A stretch of 64,000 nt of DNA from an uncultured Alphaproteobacteria bacterium (GTDB taxonomy: Bacteria; Pseudomonadota; Alphaproteobacteria; RF32; CAG-239): assembly GCA_944391715.1 (NCBI GenBank), contig CALXUP010000004.1, forward strand, positions 1 to 64,000, written 5' to 3'. Below the pieces are notes generated by a model. It was not told where the DNA came from and did no database searches. It saw nothing but the letters and a program-made list of their open reading frames with translations. Below are positions 8,445-17,001 of the stretch, piece after piece. Numbering within the stretch: position 1 is the stretch's first letter; every line of letters starts with the position of its first letter. The position numbers and the translations under genes are program-made.

Positions 8445-9605
8445 ATGCATTTTGAATATTATATGCCCACCCGGCTGATATTCGGCCGCGGCAGACTGAA
8501 AGAACTCTCCGAATTTTCTTTTCCCGGCAGCAAAGCCTTGATTATCATCACCCGGGGACAATCAATGCGCAGCCTTGGATACCTCGGTGCCGTTATTGAA
8601 GCCCTCAAACTGACCGGAGTATCTTCCGTTGTTTATGACCGCATAACGCCCAATCCGACAGATATAGAAGTGATGGAAGCCGTAGAACTGGCACGCAACG
8701 AAAAATGCGATATGATAATCGGGCTGGGCGGCGGCAGCGCGATTGATGCGGCCAAAGCAGCGGCATTGATGGTCAACAATCCCGGAACTTATTGGAATTA
8801 TGCCAAATTCGGCAAAGAGCCGGAAGAAAAAGTTCTACCCGTCATCACCATACCGACAACGGCCGGTACCGGTTCGGAAATCAACCCCTGGTGTATCATA
8901 ACCAATAACGAAACCAAAGAAAAGATTGCCTTTGGCACCCCGCAGTTATTTCCGTTGCTGGCGATCGTTGACCCGGAGCTGATGCTTTCCGTACCTCCGC
9001 ATCTGACGGCATATCAGGGAATGGAAGCATTCTTCCACGCCGTGGAAGGTTACATGTCCAATCTTGCTGAACCGGTAAGCAGCATATATGCGTTGGACGC
9101 CATCCGCCGTATATCGCATTTTTTGCCGGTTGCGGCTGCCGACGGCACCGACCTTCAGGCCCGGGAAGAAATGGCTCTGGCCGCCGTTCAGTCCGGAATT
9201 GTCGCGGGATTGTCCGGCTGCCGGGCAGAATATGCAATGGAACACGCTCTGTCAATTTACTATCCGCAACTTCCGCATGGTGCGGGACTGGTGGCAATCG
9301 CCGTTCCGTATTTTAGTTTTCTGCTGGAAAAAGAGCGGAAAAGGGTCGAAACTGCTTTTACCGATATGGCGCATGTTATGGGCTGGCCGGGAGAAAAACC
9401 GGAAGAATTCATTGACGCACTGAAAGTTCTTATCCGGGAAGTCGGAATGAGCGATTTACACTTATCGGACTGGGGAATTTCCGAAGCCGACGCCGAAATG
9501 CTTTCCGCCGGCTCTTTTGAAACGCTGGGTTTTCTTTATGATGCAAATCCGGAACAGCTTTCCCGTACCCAAACGGCCTGCATCATCCGCGGCCCGGTCA
9601 ACTGA
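8445..9605 (+). CDS. Iron-containing alcohol dehydrogenase (group III)
   Basis: NAD(P)H-dependent interconversion of alcohols and aldehydes or ketones, a common fermentative step. The nucleotide-binding GLGGGSAIDAAKA and TIPTTAGTGSE motifs are intact, and metal-ligand histidines are visible in QGMEAFFHAVEGY and LPHGAGLV. The length of 386 aa is typical. The substrate cannot be assigned. Its expression is probably controlled, given the inverted repeat directly upstream. The gene stands alone between the DHH gene and a separately promoted unit. Confidence 0.93.
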   Translation: MHFEYYMPTRLIFGRGRLKELSEFSFPGSKALIIITRGQSMRSLGYLGAVIEALKLTGVSSVVYDRITPNPTDIEVMEAVELARNEKCDMIIGLGGGSAIDAAKAAALMVNNPGTYWNYAKFGKEPEEKVLPVITIPTTAGTGSEINPWCIITNNETKEKIAFGTPQLFPLLAIVDPELMLSVPPHLTAYQGMEAFFHAVEGYMSNLAEPVSSIYALDAIRRISHFLPVAAADGTDLQAREEMALAAVQSGIVAGLSGCRAEYAMEHALSIYYPQLPHGAGLVAIAVPYFSFLLEKERKRVETAFTDMAHVMGWPGEKPEEFIDALKVLIREVGMSDLHLSDWGISEADAEMLSAGSFETLGFLYDANPEQLSRTQTACIIRGPVN

Positions 9606-9653
9606 GGAGAGAGCCCGTTTTCAAACTCCCGGCTCATAACCTGATTTTTTTGC

Positions 9654-9682
9654 TTGAGATATTTCGATTCCGGTAGTAAAAT
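9654..9682 (+). promoter_or_regulatory. Sigma-70-type promoter for the 9757-12055 unit
   Basis: TTGAGA (9654-9659), 17 bases, TAAAAT (9677-9682), placed in the gap between the Fe-ADH stop and the next gene. Confidence 0.5.
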
Positions 9683-9756
9683 CCCGCTGAAAGATAAGAG
9701 ACACCGGACCGCAGGCTTTTGCTGTCGGTTCCCAAGCAAAAACAAAGGTAACAGAG

Positions 9757-10605
9757 ATGAGAAAAAGAGATAACGACCGCATTGAACTGACAGGTTTCCC
9801 CAAATATCTGCATAAGTTTGTCAGAATCATAACCTTTCCGTTTCGCAAACCGGCAATTTTTATCCCGTTATTGATTCTGGCCTATCTCATCCCGACTTTT
9901 ATCGGTGCCAAACCGGCAGAAGTTCATTTATGGTACTGGCAAAAAATATCCGGGCTTTTCAGCTCGGTAAAAGATACGGTTCAGGATACGGGCAAAAACA
10001 TTATACCTGACGCCGTCAAAGACCTGGGCAAACAAACACTAAATACTTTCCGCGGCAAAGACGGAAATGCCGAAAAAGTCGTAAATCTTCCGGAAAACAG
10101 CCCTCAGGCCATCCGCCGTCAAATGTTTGAACGGGCGCAAAGCACAACCCCAAAAGCCGTAGATATTATGCAGCAACCCAACGATATCCAGGTAGCACAG
10201 ATTATTTCTCAGGAAGATTCTTCCGGCGCGGCAGAACCCAAACCCGCTGAAAAACCCGTTTTGCCGGAAAGCGCCAAAGAAAAAGCCAAAAAGAAACTTG
10301 ATCTGATTTATCTGGTTACACCGCAGGAATTTAGCGGAGAAGCTTTGGTACGCAACGCCAACGAGCTCATCATCGACGGCAACAATATTTTCTTGTTCGG
10401 CATATACGTTGACCCGTCTTCTCCCAAAGGCCTCGAGGCTAAAGCCTATCTTGAAAAACTCGTTCGGGGCACACCGGTCAAATGTATTGCCGAGGCTTAC
10501 ACAAAACAAGGCTATGCAACGGCTCTTTGCTTTGCCGGCGGCAAAAATCTGAACTATGAAATGGTTGACAGCGGCTATTCCAAAGACGTTGCCTTAGAAA
10601 GATAG
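9757..10605 (+). CDS. Membrane-anchored protein with degenerate nuclease (SNase-like) fold
   Basis: One membrane segment (FIPLLILAYLIPTFIGA, residues about 33-50) is followed by a low-complexity linker and a C-terminal domain of about 90 residues. The domain has the order of a staphylococcal-nuclease fold: ANELIIDGNNIFLFGIYV, then GLEAKAYLEKLVRGTPVKC, then KQGYATALCFAGGKNLNYEMVDSGYS. In true nucleases the corresponding strands carry Arg, Glu and Arg catalytic residues (RLLGIDAPE, DRYGR); these are replaced here, so catalysis is unlikely. TrkH starts four bases later, so the two are co-expressed. The SNase assignment is inference from pattern. Confidence 0.6.
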   Translation: MRKRDNDRIELTGFPKYLHKFVRIITFPFRKPAIFIPLLILAYLIPTFIGAKPAEVHLWYWQKISGLFSSVKDTVQDTGKNIIPDAVKDLGKQTLNTFRGKDGNAEKVVNLPENSPQAIRRQMFERAQSTTPKAVDIMQQPNDIQVAQIISQEDSSGAAEPKPAEKPVLPESAKEKAKKKLDLIYLVTPQEFSGEALVRNANELIIDGNNIFLFGIYVDPSSPKGLEAKAYLEKLVRGTPVKCIAEAYTKQGYATALCFAGGKNLNYEMVDSGYSKDVALER

Positions 10606-10609
10606 CAAT

Positions 10610-12055
10610 ATGTGGCAGCCGGTTTTTATGGTCAGCGGCTTTTTTATGAGCATTATGGGCTTGGCCATGCTCATCCCGGCCGGATTGGATATGTATGATA
10701 ACGGAACAAACTGGTCATACTTTCTCAATTCTTCCATTATCTCTTTGTTCTTAGGGCTTTCTCTGTATCTGGCCAATCATATGGAAATCAAAAAGCTCAG
10801 CCTTCAGCAGGGGTATCTGCTGACGGCCGGCAGTTGGATTAGCATAATCCTGATTTCGGCTCTTCCTTTTATTCAAACCGGCGTTTCTGCCAATTTTGCC
10901 GACGCATTGTTTGAATCGGCCTCCGGCCTGACCGGCACCGGTGCCACGATTTTTTCGGATTTGGAAAATCTGCCGCGTTCAATTCTGCTTTGGCGATCGC
11001 TGCTTTGCGGGCTCGGCGGAATAGGAATTGTCGTCTTTGCCATTGCCATCCTCCCGTTTCTGGGTATCGGCGGTATGCAGATATTTCAGCACGAAAGTTC
11101 CGATTTTAATGACAAACTGATGCCCAAATTAAGTTATCTGGCCAAAAGGATTATCTTCATTTATCTGCTTTTGGTCATCTGCTGCCTTTTGGCGTTAAAG
11201 TTCTCCGGAATGAACTGGTTTGACGCCCTTAACCATGCCTTAAGCACGGTTGCGACTTGTGGATTTTCCACCAAAGACGAATCTATTGCTTTCTATGACA
11301 GCGCCACCATAGATATTGTCATCACCTTATTTATGTTTTTAGGCTCTTTGCCGCTGACTTACTACTATGTCGTCATCATCAACAAAAATATTCATTCTTT
11401 TCGGACAGCCCAGGTTGTTTTTTACTTAAAACTGTTGTTTATTTACATCGGAGGAACCACAATCTGGCTCTGGCTAAGTGATTATTATCCAAACTTCTGG
11501 ACAGCTCTCCGTTTTGCCTCGTTCAATGTTGTATCCATCACAACCTCAACAGGTTATGCCTCTACAGACTACTTGCTCTGGGGCAATTTGAGCAGTGTTA
11601 TTTTTCTGATTTTTGCCTTGACAGGAGGATGTACAGGCTCAACAAGCGGCTCAATCAAAATTTTCCGCTGGCAGGTCGTGTTGGCCTTTGTCAAAAAACA
11701 TCTGATTTCCGCCGTTGAACCTAACCGGGTCGTTCCCGTTAAAATTGGCACCTTAACCAGCGACAACAAAATCGTATCTTCGGTATTTGTTTTTCTATCG
11801 GCTTACTTTTTCAGTATTATTATATTAACTTTTCTTCTGGCTCTGTTCGGACTCGACTTTGACACAGCTTTAAGCACCGTCATCGGATGCATTACCAACT
11901 CCGGCCCCGGAATTGAAAAAAGCATCGGCCCGGTCGGAAATTACAGCGGATTAGCCGAATGTCACAAATATATATTATCTTTTGCAATGCTCCTCGGACG
12001 TTTGGAAATTATGACCATCCTGGTAATTATGACCCGCAGTTTCTGGAAACAATAA
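10610..12055 (+). CDS. trkH: TrkH family K+ uptake protein
   Basis: The pore-forming subunit of the Trk potassium system. It is a 481-aa polytopic inner-membrane protein with the four P-loop filter segments SGLTGTGAT, STVATCGFS, SITTSTGYAS and GCITNSGPG. Trk systems use a cytosolic NAD-binding partner, TrkA; none is encoded in this window. Confidence 0.95.
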   Translation: MWQPVFMVSGFFMSIMGLAMLIPAGLDMYDNGTNWSYFLNSSIISLFLGLSLYLANHMEIKKLSLQQGYLLTAGSWISIILISALPFIQTGVSANFADALFESASGLTGTGATIFSDLENLPRSILLWRSLLCGLGGIGIVVFAIAILPFLGIGGMQIFQHESSDFNDKLMPKLSYLAKRIIFIYLLLVICCLLALKFSGMNWFDALNHALSTVATCGFSTKDESIAFYDSATIDIVITLFMFLGSLPLTYYYVVIINKNIHSFRTAQVVFYLKLLFIYIGGTTIWLWLSDYYPNFWTALRFASFNVVSITTSTGYASTDYLLWGNLSSVIFLIFALTGGCTGSTSGSIKIFRWQVVLAFVKKHLISAVEPNRVVPVKIGTLTSDNKIVSSVFVFLSAYFFSIIILTFLLALFGLDFDTALSTVIGCITNSGPGIEKSIGPVGNYSGLAECHKYILSFAMLLGRLEIMTILVIMTRSFWKQ

Positions 12056-12058
12056 AGT

Positions 12059-12110
12059 TTGACAAAACTATAACAATATGCTATCCCTCGTCTGAAAAAT
12101 AATTATTAAC
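12059..12110 (+). promoter_or_regulatory. Promoter and AATTATTAAC leader element
   Basis: TTGACA (12059-12064), 17 bases, TATCCC (12082-12087). The transcript leader contains AATTATTAAC (12101-12110), eight bases, then TTATAATTATGG with the gene's ATG. No Shine-Dalgarno sequence is present. The same arrangement with identical spacing precedes the gene at 21419. Confidence 0.6.
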
Positions 12111-12126
12111 TTAATATTTTATAATT

Positions 12127-13206
12127 ATGGAACAGACAAAAAATAAAGTACTATCCGAGTATCTGCAAAAGGTTGAAAGAGCCCAGTTATTTGTTTTAAA
12201 AACCAAAGATGCCGAAGCCATCGGTTTTTTATGCAAAAATGGCCAATTAAGCGATAAAGCTATCGAACACCTTTTCCATTTCGGAGAAAACAACGCCAAA
12301 GAACTTTTTATTGCAACAAATGAATGTTTGATACCCAAACAGCAGGTTGCGATCTGCCGTTTTGGTTCAATCTTTTTGATAAAAACGCTCATAGACAAAG
12401 TCGGACAACTTGCGCCGCCTGCCGAAAAAATATTGTTATTGCCGACCAAAACACCGGCATTGCATTATTATATCGTAGAAAAACGCAATAAACTGGCTAT
12501 TGAAAACAAATCACTGTTCTTTCAGAAAGCTGATGATTATCTTATCAAAGATTTCTTTAAAATTCAGGATAAGATAATAATTACCGAACACGACTACTGG
12601 ACAATTACCAAAAGAGGAATGGCCGATTTATTTTTGAAACATTTCGACAAATGTTATGCTACAAAAGAAGCCCTTTTGGCCGTTTTTGAAACAAACTTGG
12701 AAGAACTGCAATACAAAATCGAAAACTGCGGACGATTAACCGTCCAGTTTGATGTGGATTTTGTAAAGAAATACGGTTTCGACGGAGTGCAAAAACATCC
12801 GTTCCCGTTCATGAGCCATGAAGCAGAAAAAATACTCTACCAGCAGGACAAAGACATGTTCTGGGAATGCGCCCTGAAATACCAATGGCACGTCAGCAAC
12901 TCTTTTCAAAAAGAACTGCAACTGGATGAAAACAGGGAAGATACTTTCCGCACTTGGATGGAAAAAGGAAAAGTTTCGCTGCAAACATTAAACGATATAT
13001 TGCCAGACGCTGGAAACCTCATCTCCGTGTTTCTGGAAAAAAATCCGTTTATAACGGCTGACCATATCCAAACCATAATTCTCCGGGCATCACCTGCCGA
13101 TGCAAAGAAATGCTGGAAATTATATAAAGAACAGTACGGAACAAATATCCAGTGCAAAAACGCCTACAAAAAGCGATTTAATTTCTTTCAGCGCCTTTTC
13201 GGATAG
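12127..13206 (+). CDS. Protein of unknown function (359 aa)
   Basis: I do not recognise a family. The protein is soluble, helical in appearance and rich in Lys, Glu, Phe and aromatic residues, with no signal peptide or membrane segment. Short repeating units of about 30 residues (for example TKDAEAIGFLCKNGQLSDKAIEHLFHF and NAKELFIATNECL taken in pieces) suggest a helical-repeat fold, but this is impression only. It is transcribed alone, from its own promoter to a terminator at 13217. The start has no Shine-Dalgarno sequence (AATTATGG). Coding is supported by an uninterrupted 1.08-kb frame with no better competing frame. Confidence 0.75.
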   Translation: MEQTKNKVLSEYLQKVERAQLFVLKTKDAEAIGFLCKNGQLSDKAIEHLFHFGENNAKELFIATNECLIPKQQVAICRFGSIFLIKTLIDKVGQLAPPAEKILLLPTKTPALHYYIVEKRNKLAIENKSLFFQKADDYLIKDFFKIQDKIIITEHDYWTITKRGMADLFLKHFDKCYATKEALLAVFETNLEELQYKIENCGRLTVQFDVDFVKKYGFDGVQKHPFPFMSHEAEKILYQQDKDMFWECALKYQWHVSNSFQKELQLDENREDTFRTWMEKGKVSLQTLNDILPDAGNLISVFLEKNPFITADHIQTIILRASPADAKKCWKLYKEQYGTNIQCKNAYKKRFNFFQRLFG

Positions 13207-13216
13207 CATTGTAAAC

Positions 13217-13257
13217 AAATCCCTGAACCATTCATCTGGATCAGGGATTTCTTTTTT
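13217..13257 (+). terminator. Terminator after the 12127 gene
   Basis: AAATCCCTGA (13217-13226) pairs perfectly with TCAGGGATTT (13241-13250), followed by CTTTTTT. Confidence 0.85.
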
Positions 13258-13271
13258 CAAAAAAACAAGGA

Positions 13272-14417
13272 CTACTCGGCAAGCGATTCCGCCTGAATAT
13301 CCGGCAAAGCATCCGGTTCTTCCAATTCTATCAGTTGCTCTTCATCAACCATACCGTTTTCTTCAATTTCATCACCGGTAACCAGCGGAATCTCCTCGGC
13401 AATATCCGGGATTGCAGAAACATCTGCATCTTTCAACTCGTCCGGAGAAATCGGCTTGGCATTATTGAGCAGCTCCGGCAGCATAGACTCATGTTCCGGT
13501 GTGATGACCATATCTCCGCCATTATCTTCTGCCGGTACAGAGACCTCATTATCGACCTGCGGTTCGGCATCCTTCTTGATAACAATAAAGTCGCCCGGTA
13601 TATCATCTTCCGTTACCGGAGCAACCGCCGGTTTGGTTTCATATTTCGGAGTCTCCGCCGTTCCGTCCGGATTAATCTTAATCAAAGCCTGCGGAGCGTT
13701 TTCATCCGGCAAAGAAAGAGTTTCTTCCGTCGGCAGAGTTTCAGAAACAACGGATTTTTCAGCATTTTTAGCCTTCTGAAATTCCGCAATAGCCTTCTCG
13801 GCTTCTTCCTCAATGGATGGCAGGGTTTCAACAGCCTCGGCCGGATTTTCTATTGCGCTGCCGCCTTCAATAATTTTCTCTTCCATAGTGGTTTCGTTTT
13901 TATTTTCCGAAACCTGTTTGGATACCGGGGGCAGGGCAGATTTTTCATTTTCAACGCGGTTGTCCTGCTTTTTGGCAATATTATTCCGGATTCTCAATTC
14001 TTCATCTGACATCAGTTTGCTTTTGTCAATCTCCGTATTCAGACATTTCAGCAGCCAAACGTCATAAATCGGATGCGCAACGGCATTCAGCGCCGGAGAA
14101 GACGACATCATCCAGCCGCGAAAAATATTAACCGGATTTTCGCTCTGATAATTGTCAACCACATCAACATAAGCAAAGTTCTCGGGAGTTTCCTCCGGAG
14201 AACGCGTTTTGCAGGAGCGAACGACAATCGAAAACGTTCCGTATTCGGCATGCCCGTTTACCGGAACATCCACAATGGAAACCTTTCCCGTAATCTTGTC
14301 CATAGCCTGCAGGCGGGCAGTGTTCGTCGGAATTTCGCGGCTTTCGGCAATCCCGGCCAACAAAGACGAACACAAAGCCGTAAAAGCTAAAAGCTTATTA
14401 ATTTTCACCGCTGCCAT
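13272..14417 (-). CDS. DUF2155 protein with long acidic C-terminal extension
   Basis: After a signal peptide (LLAFTALCSSLLAGIAES) comes a DUF2155 domain of about 110 residues: NTARLQAMDKITGKV, GTFSIVVRSCKTRSPEETPE, and FRGWMMSSSPALNAVAHPIYDVWLLKC. The two Cys residues may form a disulfide. The usual DUF2155 protein is about 150 aa. This one carries about 230 extra residues, strongly acidic and rich in Glu, Pro, Ala and Val, probably disordered. Function of the domain is unknown. The gene overlaps the upstream MCE gene by 20 bases, and MCE followed by DUF2155 is a conserved alphaproteobacterial pair, hinting at an envelope lipid role. Confidence 0.85.
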   Translation of the reverse strand: MAAVKINKLLAFTALCSSLLAGIAESREIPTNTARLQAMDKITGKVSIVDVPVNGHAEYGTFSIVVRSCKTRSPEETPENFAYVDVVDNYQSENPVNIFRGWMMSSSPALNAVAHPIYDVWLLKCLNTEIDKSKLMSDEELRIRNNIAKKQDNRVENEKSALPPVSKQVSENKNETTMEEKIIEGGSAIENPAEAVETLPSIEEEAEKAIAEFQKAKNAEKSVVSETLPTEETLSLPDENAPQALIKINPDGTAETPKYETKPAVAPVTEDDIPGDFIVIKKDAEPQVDNEVSVPAEDNGGDMVITPEHESMLPELLNNAKPISPDELKDADVSAIPDIAEEIPLVTGDEIEENGMVDEEQLIELEEPDALPDIQAESLAE

Positions 14418-14859
14418 TATCCGTCACCATAAAAATGATTTCGCCGACCATATCTTCAAGCGTCTTAAAATCTTTTGTATTTCTGATGACATCGCCGTCT
14501 TTCAGGAAGACGTTTTCTTTACCCGGTTCAATTTTTACAAACTTGTCTCCGACCAAACCGTCGCCGACAATAACGGCCGTACTGTCAACCGGCAGCTCAA
14601 TATTGGAAGCCAGGCTCATTTTGACATCGGCAGAATAATCTTCATTGTCAAGCGTCTGTCCGATAACCGTTCCGACCTTGATGCCGTTGATTCTGACATC
14701 GGACCCAATGGTCAAACCGCCGACTTTAAGAAACTTTGCCGTAACGGTATACCCTTTAACAACTTGCAAATCAGAAACATTATATGCAAAATACAGAAAG
14801 AAAGCGGCCACCAGAACCACTACAATGCCCATTATTGTTTCTACAGGTTTCTTATTCAT
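14398..14859 (-). CDS. mlaD: MlaD-family MCE domain protein (second of two)
   Basis: Periplasmic, N-terminally anchored MCE-domain protein of the kind that forms hexameric rings and carries phospholipids between membranes. One membrane segment (IMGIVVVLVAAFFLYFAY) is followed by the MCE domain YTVTAKFLKVGGLTIGSDV, RINGIKVGTVIG and VGDGLVGDKFVKIEPG. At 153 aa it is the size of E. coli MlaD. The MlaE permease and MlaF ATPase genes are not nearby. The paralogue lies 26 bases upstream. Confidence 0.9.
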   Translation of the reverse strand: MNKKPVETIMGIVVVLVAAFFLYFAYNVSDLQVVKGYTVTAKFLKVGGLTIGSDVRINGIKVGTVIGQTLDNEDYSADVKMSLASNIELPVDSTAVIVGDGLVGDKFVKIEPGKENVFLKDGDVIRNTKDFKTLEDMVGEIIFMVTDNGSGEN

Positions 14860-14885
14860 AAATTAAAACTCCTTCAATAACACAA

Positions 14886-15368
14886 TTATTTTTTACGATT
14901 GGCTTTTCCGATGCTGACAATCCGGTCAAGCAGTTCCTCAATGACCATCGCATCCTGAGTATAAGAGAACTCGCCGCCTGCCGGAATATAGTCTTCCGAA
15001 CCGCCGGCCTCAATTTCAATATATTTCGGCCCCATAAGCCCGGAACTGACGATTGAGGCGCTGCTGTCATCCGGAATTTGGATTCCGTCTTTAATCTCCA
15101 AAGTCAATATGGCTTTAAAATTATCATCAAGCCGGGCATCGACAACGCGTCCGACGGTCATTCCGGCCAAACGCACGACATCGCCGACCAGCAGGCCGTC
15201 CGTACGGTTATACCGGGCCATAACCGAATAATATTTTCCGCCTTCGGCATGTTCAATATTCTTGCGGCCAAAAACAAACAACCCCGTTGCAATAATCAAA
15301 AACAAGGCCACCCATAAACCGGTCTTCAGGTTGCGGGCTTCCTCTTTAGAATAAACCTCTTCAGACAT
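14886..15368 (-). CDS. MlaD-family MCE domain protein (first of two)
   Basis: A second MCE protein with the same layout: short cytosolic tail, one membrane helix (GLWVALFLIIATGLFVF), then YSVMARYNRTDGLLVGDV, RLAGMTVGRVVDARL and IVSSGLMGPKYIEIEAGG. It is 160 aa and clearly related to the downstream gene, so the pair probably arose by tandem duplication. The two could form mixed rings. It is the first gene of a three-gene minus-strand unit ending with the DUF2155 gene. Confidence 0.9.
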   Translation of the reverse strand: MSEEVYSKEEARNLKTGLWVALFLIIATGLFVFGRKNIEHAEGGKYYSVMARYNRTDGLLVGDVVRLAGMTVGRVVDARLDDNFKAILTLEIKDGIQIPDDSSASIVSSGLMGPKYIEIEAGGSEDYIPAGGEFSYTQDAMVIEELLDRIVSIGKANRKK

Positions 15369-15526
15369 TTCAACTCCGATACGTTAGTTTTTTCATTTTG
15401 TATATATAAATAAAGTAAAATAACGATTTTGTCATCAACCTTTTTGAAAAAATGAAAAAAGTTGTTAAAATTTAAAATTAAATTGCTAATATAAAATGCA
15501 GAATAACAATTGAGGCAGATGCACAG

Positions 15527-16246
15527 ATGATAACAGTCAAGAATCTCAGCAAAGACTTTGGAGCCATAAAGGCTCTGCAAAACATCAATTTCACGATTTC
15601 CCCCGGCGATATTGTCGCACTTCTCGGTCCGAACGGCGCCGGGAAATCAACATTAATGAGGCTGCTGTCCGGTTATTTGGAACCCACGGGCGGAGAAATT
15701 GAGATATCCGGCCGGACATATGCCAGCCATCGCATGCAGATTCTGCCGGAAATCGGCTATGTTCCGGAAAGCGCTCCGTTATACGGCGAAATGACAGTTT
15801 TTGAATTTTTAAAATTTATGTCTGCCGTTCGTAACCTGCCGACCTCCCAAACGTCAACCCGGATAGCCGAAGTATCCGAACAATTTGAACTCTCCGGAGT
15901 CTTGAATCAAAAATGTGAAACCCTGTCCAAAGGTTTCAAACGCCGGGTTGCCATCGCCGGGGTTTTGACGGCTTCGCCGCGCATTCTGATTCTGGATGAA
16001 CCGACGGAAGGGCTGGATCCTAATCAAAAATACGGTATCAGAAACTTTTTTAAAGAATACGCCCGCAAAAATATCGTCATCATCTCCACACATATTATGG
16101 AAGAAGTAACCTCCTTGTCATCGCGCGTTCTTCTTCTGAATAAAGGAAAATTGATAAAAGACACCACGGCAGCGCACTTAAGCGAATTAAGCCCGGACAA
16201 CAACCTTGAAACCGCCTTTCGCAGCATTACCAACAAAGACAAATAG
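15527..16246 (+). CDS. ABC transporter ATP-binding protein, GldA-like
   Basis: One ABC ATPase domain: Walker A GPNGAGKST, Q-loop region, signature LSKGFKRRVAIAG (LSxGxxRR), Walker B ILILDEPTEGLDP and the switch His in IISTHIMEE. The ABC-2 subclass with LSKG-FKRR is the type that partners GldF/G-like membrane proteins. It begins a run of five tightly spaced genes: permease after 14 bases, GldG-like after 9 more, DUF4340 overlapping, kinase after 9. Gliding genes proper are Bacteroidota-specific; in Proteobacteria this cassette is of unknown cargo. Confidence 0.93.
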   Translation: MITVKNLSKDFGAIKALQNINFTISPGDIVALLGPNGAGKSTLMRLLSGYLEPTGGEIEISGRTYASHRMQILPEIGYVPESAPLYGEMTVFEFLKFMSAVRNLPTSQTSTRIAEVSEQFELSGVLNQKCETLSKGFKRRVAIAGVLTASPRILILDEPTEGLDPNQKYGIRNFFKEYARKNIVIISTHIMEEVTSLSSRVLLLNKGKLIKDTTAAHLSELSPDNNLETAFRSITNKDK

Positions 16247-16260
16247 AAACGGAGAAGAAA

Positions 16261-16992
16261 ATGCTCAAACAAACTTATCTGATTTTTCAAAAAGAATTCT
16301 GTTCTTTTTTCAGAACACGTCTGGCATACTTCATCTTGGGTATCTATCTGTTTCTGAGTATGTTTTGCACTTTCTATCTCGGACTGTATTTTGACGTTGT
16401 AAATGCCAACTTATTTTCGTTTTTCTATTTTCAGGTCAATATTCTGATGCTCCTGATTCCGGCGCTGACAATGAGGCTCTGGGCTGACGAATACAAAACC
16501 GGCAGCATTGAACTTCTGCTGACCCAGCCGTTGTCTTGCACAGCTCTCGTAATCGGAAAATTTCTGTCCGCCTGGGGCATTTGCCTGTTGCTGCTTGTCG
16601 GCACAATCCCGCTCTGGTTCTTCACATCACGATTTTTAACCACGGACAATCTGAACATCCTGGGTTCTTACTTCGGCTGTTTCTTAATCAGCGGCTGTAT
16701 GTGCGCCGTCGGCTGTATGGTTTCTGCCTTCAACAAAAGCCCGATAGTTGCCTATCTGGCAAGCGTCTTGCTGTTGATTCTGATTATCGTCGTCAATTAT
16801 AACTTTGTTTTCGATGCCCTGAACTTTCCCGGCAGCCTTATCATCCGCTTCACCCAGTCGCTGAATTTCTTTTATCATCAAAGTACGGTGCTAAACGGGC
16901 AGGTCGGGCTGGATAACATAATATATTACATATCAATAACGGTATTTGCCCTCTGGCTGAACCGGATTACAATCGAATACAAACGCGGTTAG
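16261..16992 (+). CDS. ABC-2 type permease, GldF-like
   Basis: Six hydrophobic segments and the ABC-2 feature ALTMRLWADEYKTGSIELLLTQPLS, of which MRLWADEYKTGSIELLL is the conserved family segment. The length of 243 aa matches the GldF family. It is predicted to be the membrane partner of the upstream ATPase and to work with the GldG-like and DUF4340 proteins in an inner-membrane complex. Confidence 0.9.
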   Translation: MLKQTYLIFQKEFCSFFRTRLAYFILGIYLFLSMFCTFYLGLYFDVVNANLFSFFYFQVNILMLLIPALTMRLWADEYKTGSIELLLTQPLSCTALVIGKFLSAWGICLLLLVGTIPLWFFTSRFLTTDNLNILGSYFGCFLISGCMCAVGCMVSAFNKSPIVAYLASVLLLILIIVVNYNFVFDALNFPGSLIIRFTQSLNFFYHQSTVLNGQVGLDNIIYYISITVFALWLNRITIEYKRG

Positions 16993-17001
16993 GAGGAAAA
17001 A

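Noticed and set aside
12120-12129. TATAATTATGG as a -10 box giving leaderless transcripts
   Set aside because: A start of transcription about six bases after TATAAT would lie inside the gene; better promoters with 17-base spacing lie about 40 bases upstream.
13335-14009. 224-codon frame antisense to the DUF2155 gene
   Set aside because: It is Arg/Phe-rich, the shadow of a Glu/Pro-rich low-complexity region, without a ribosome site.
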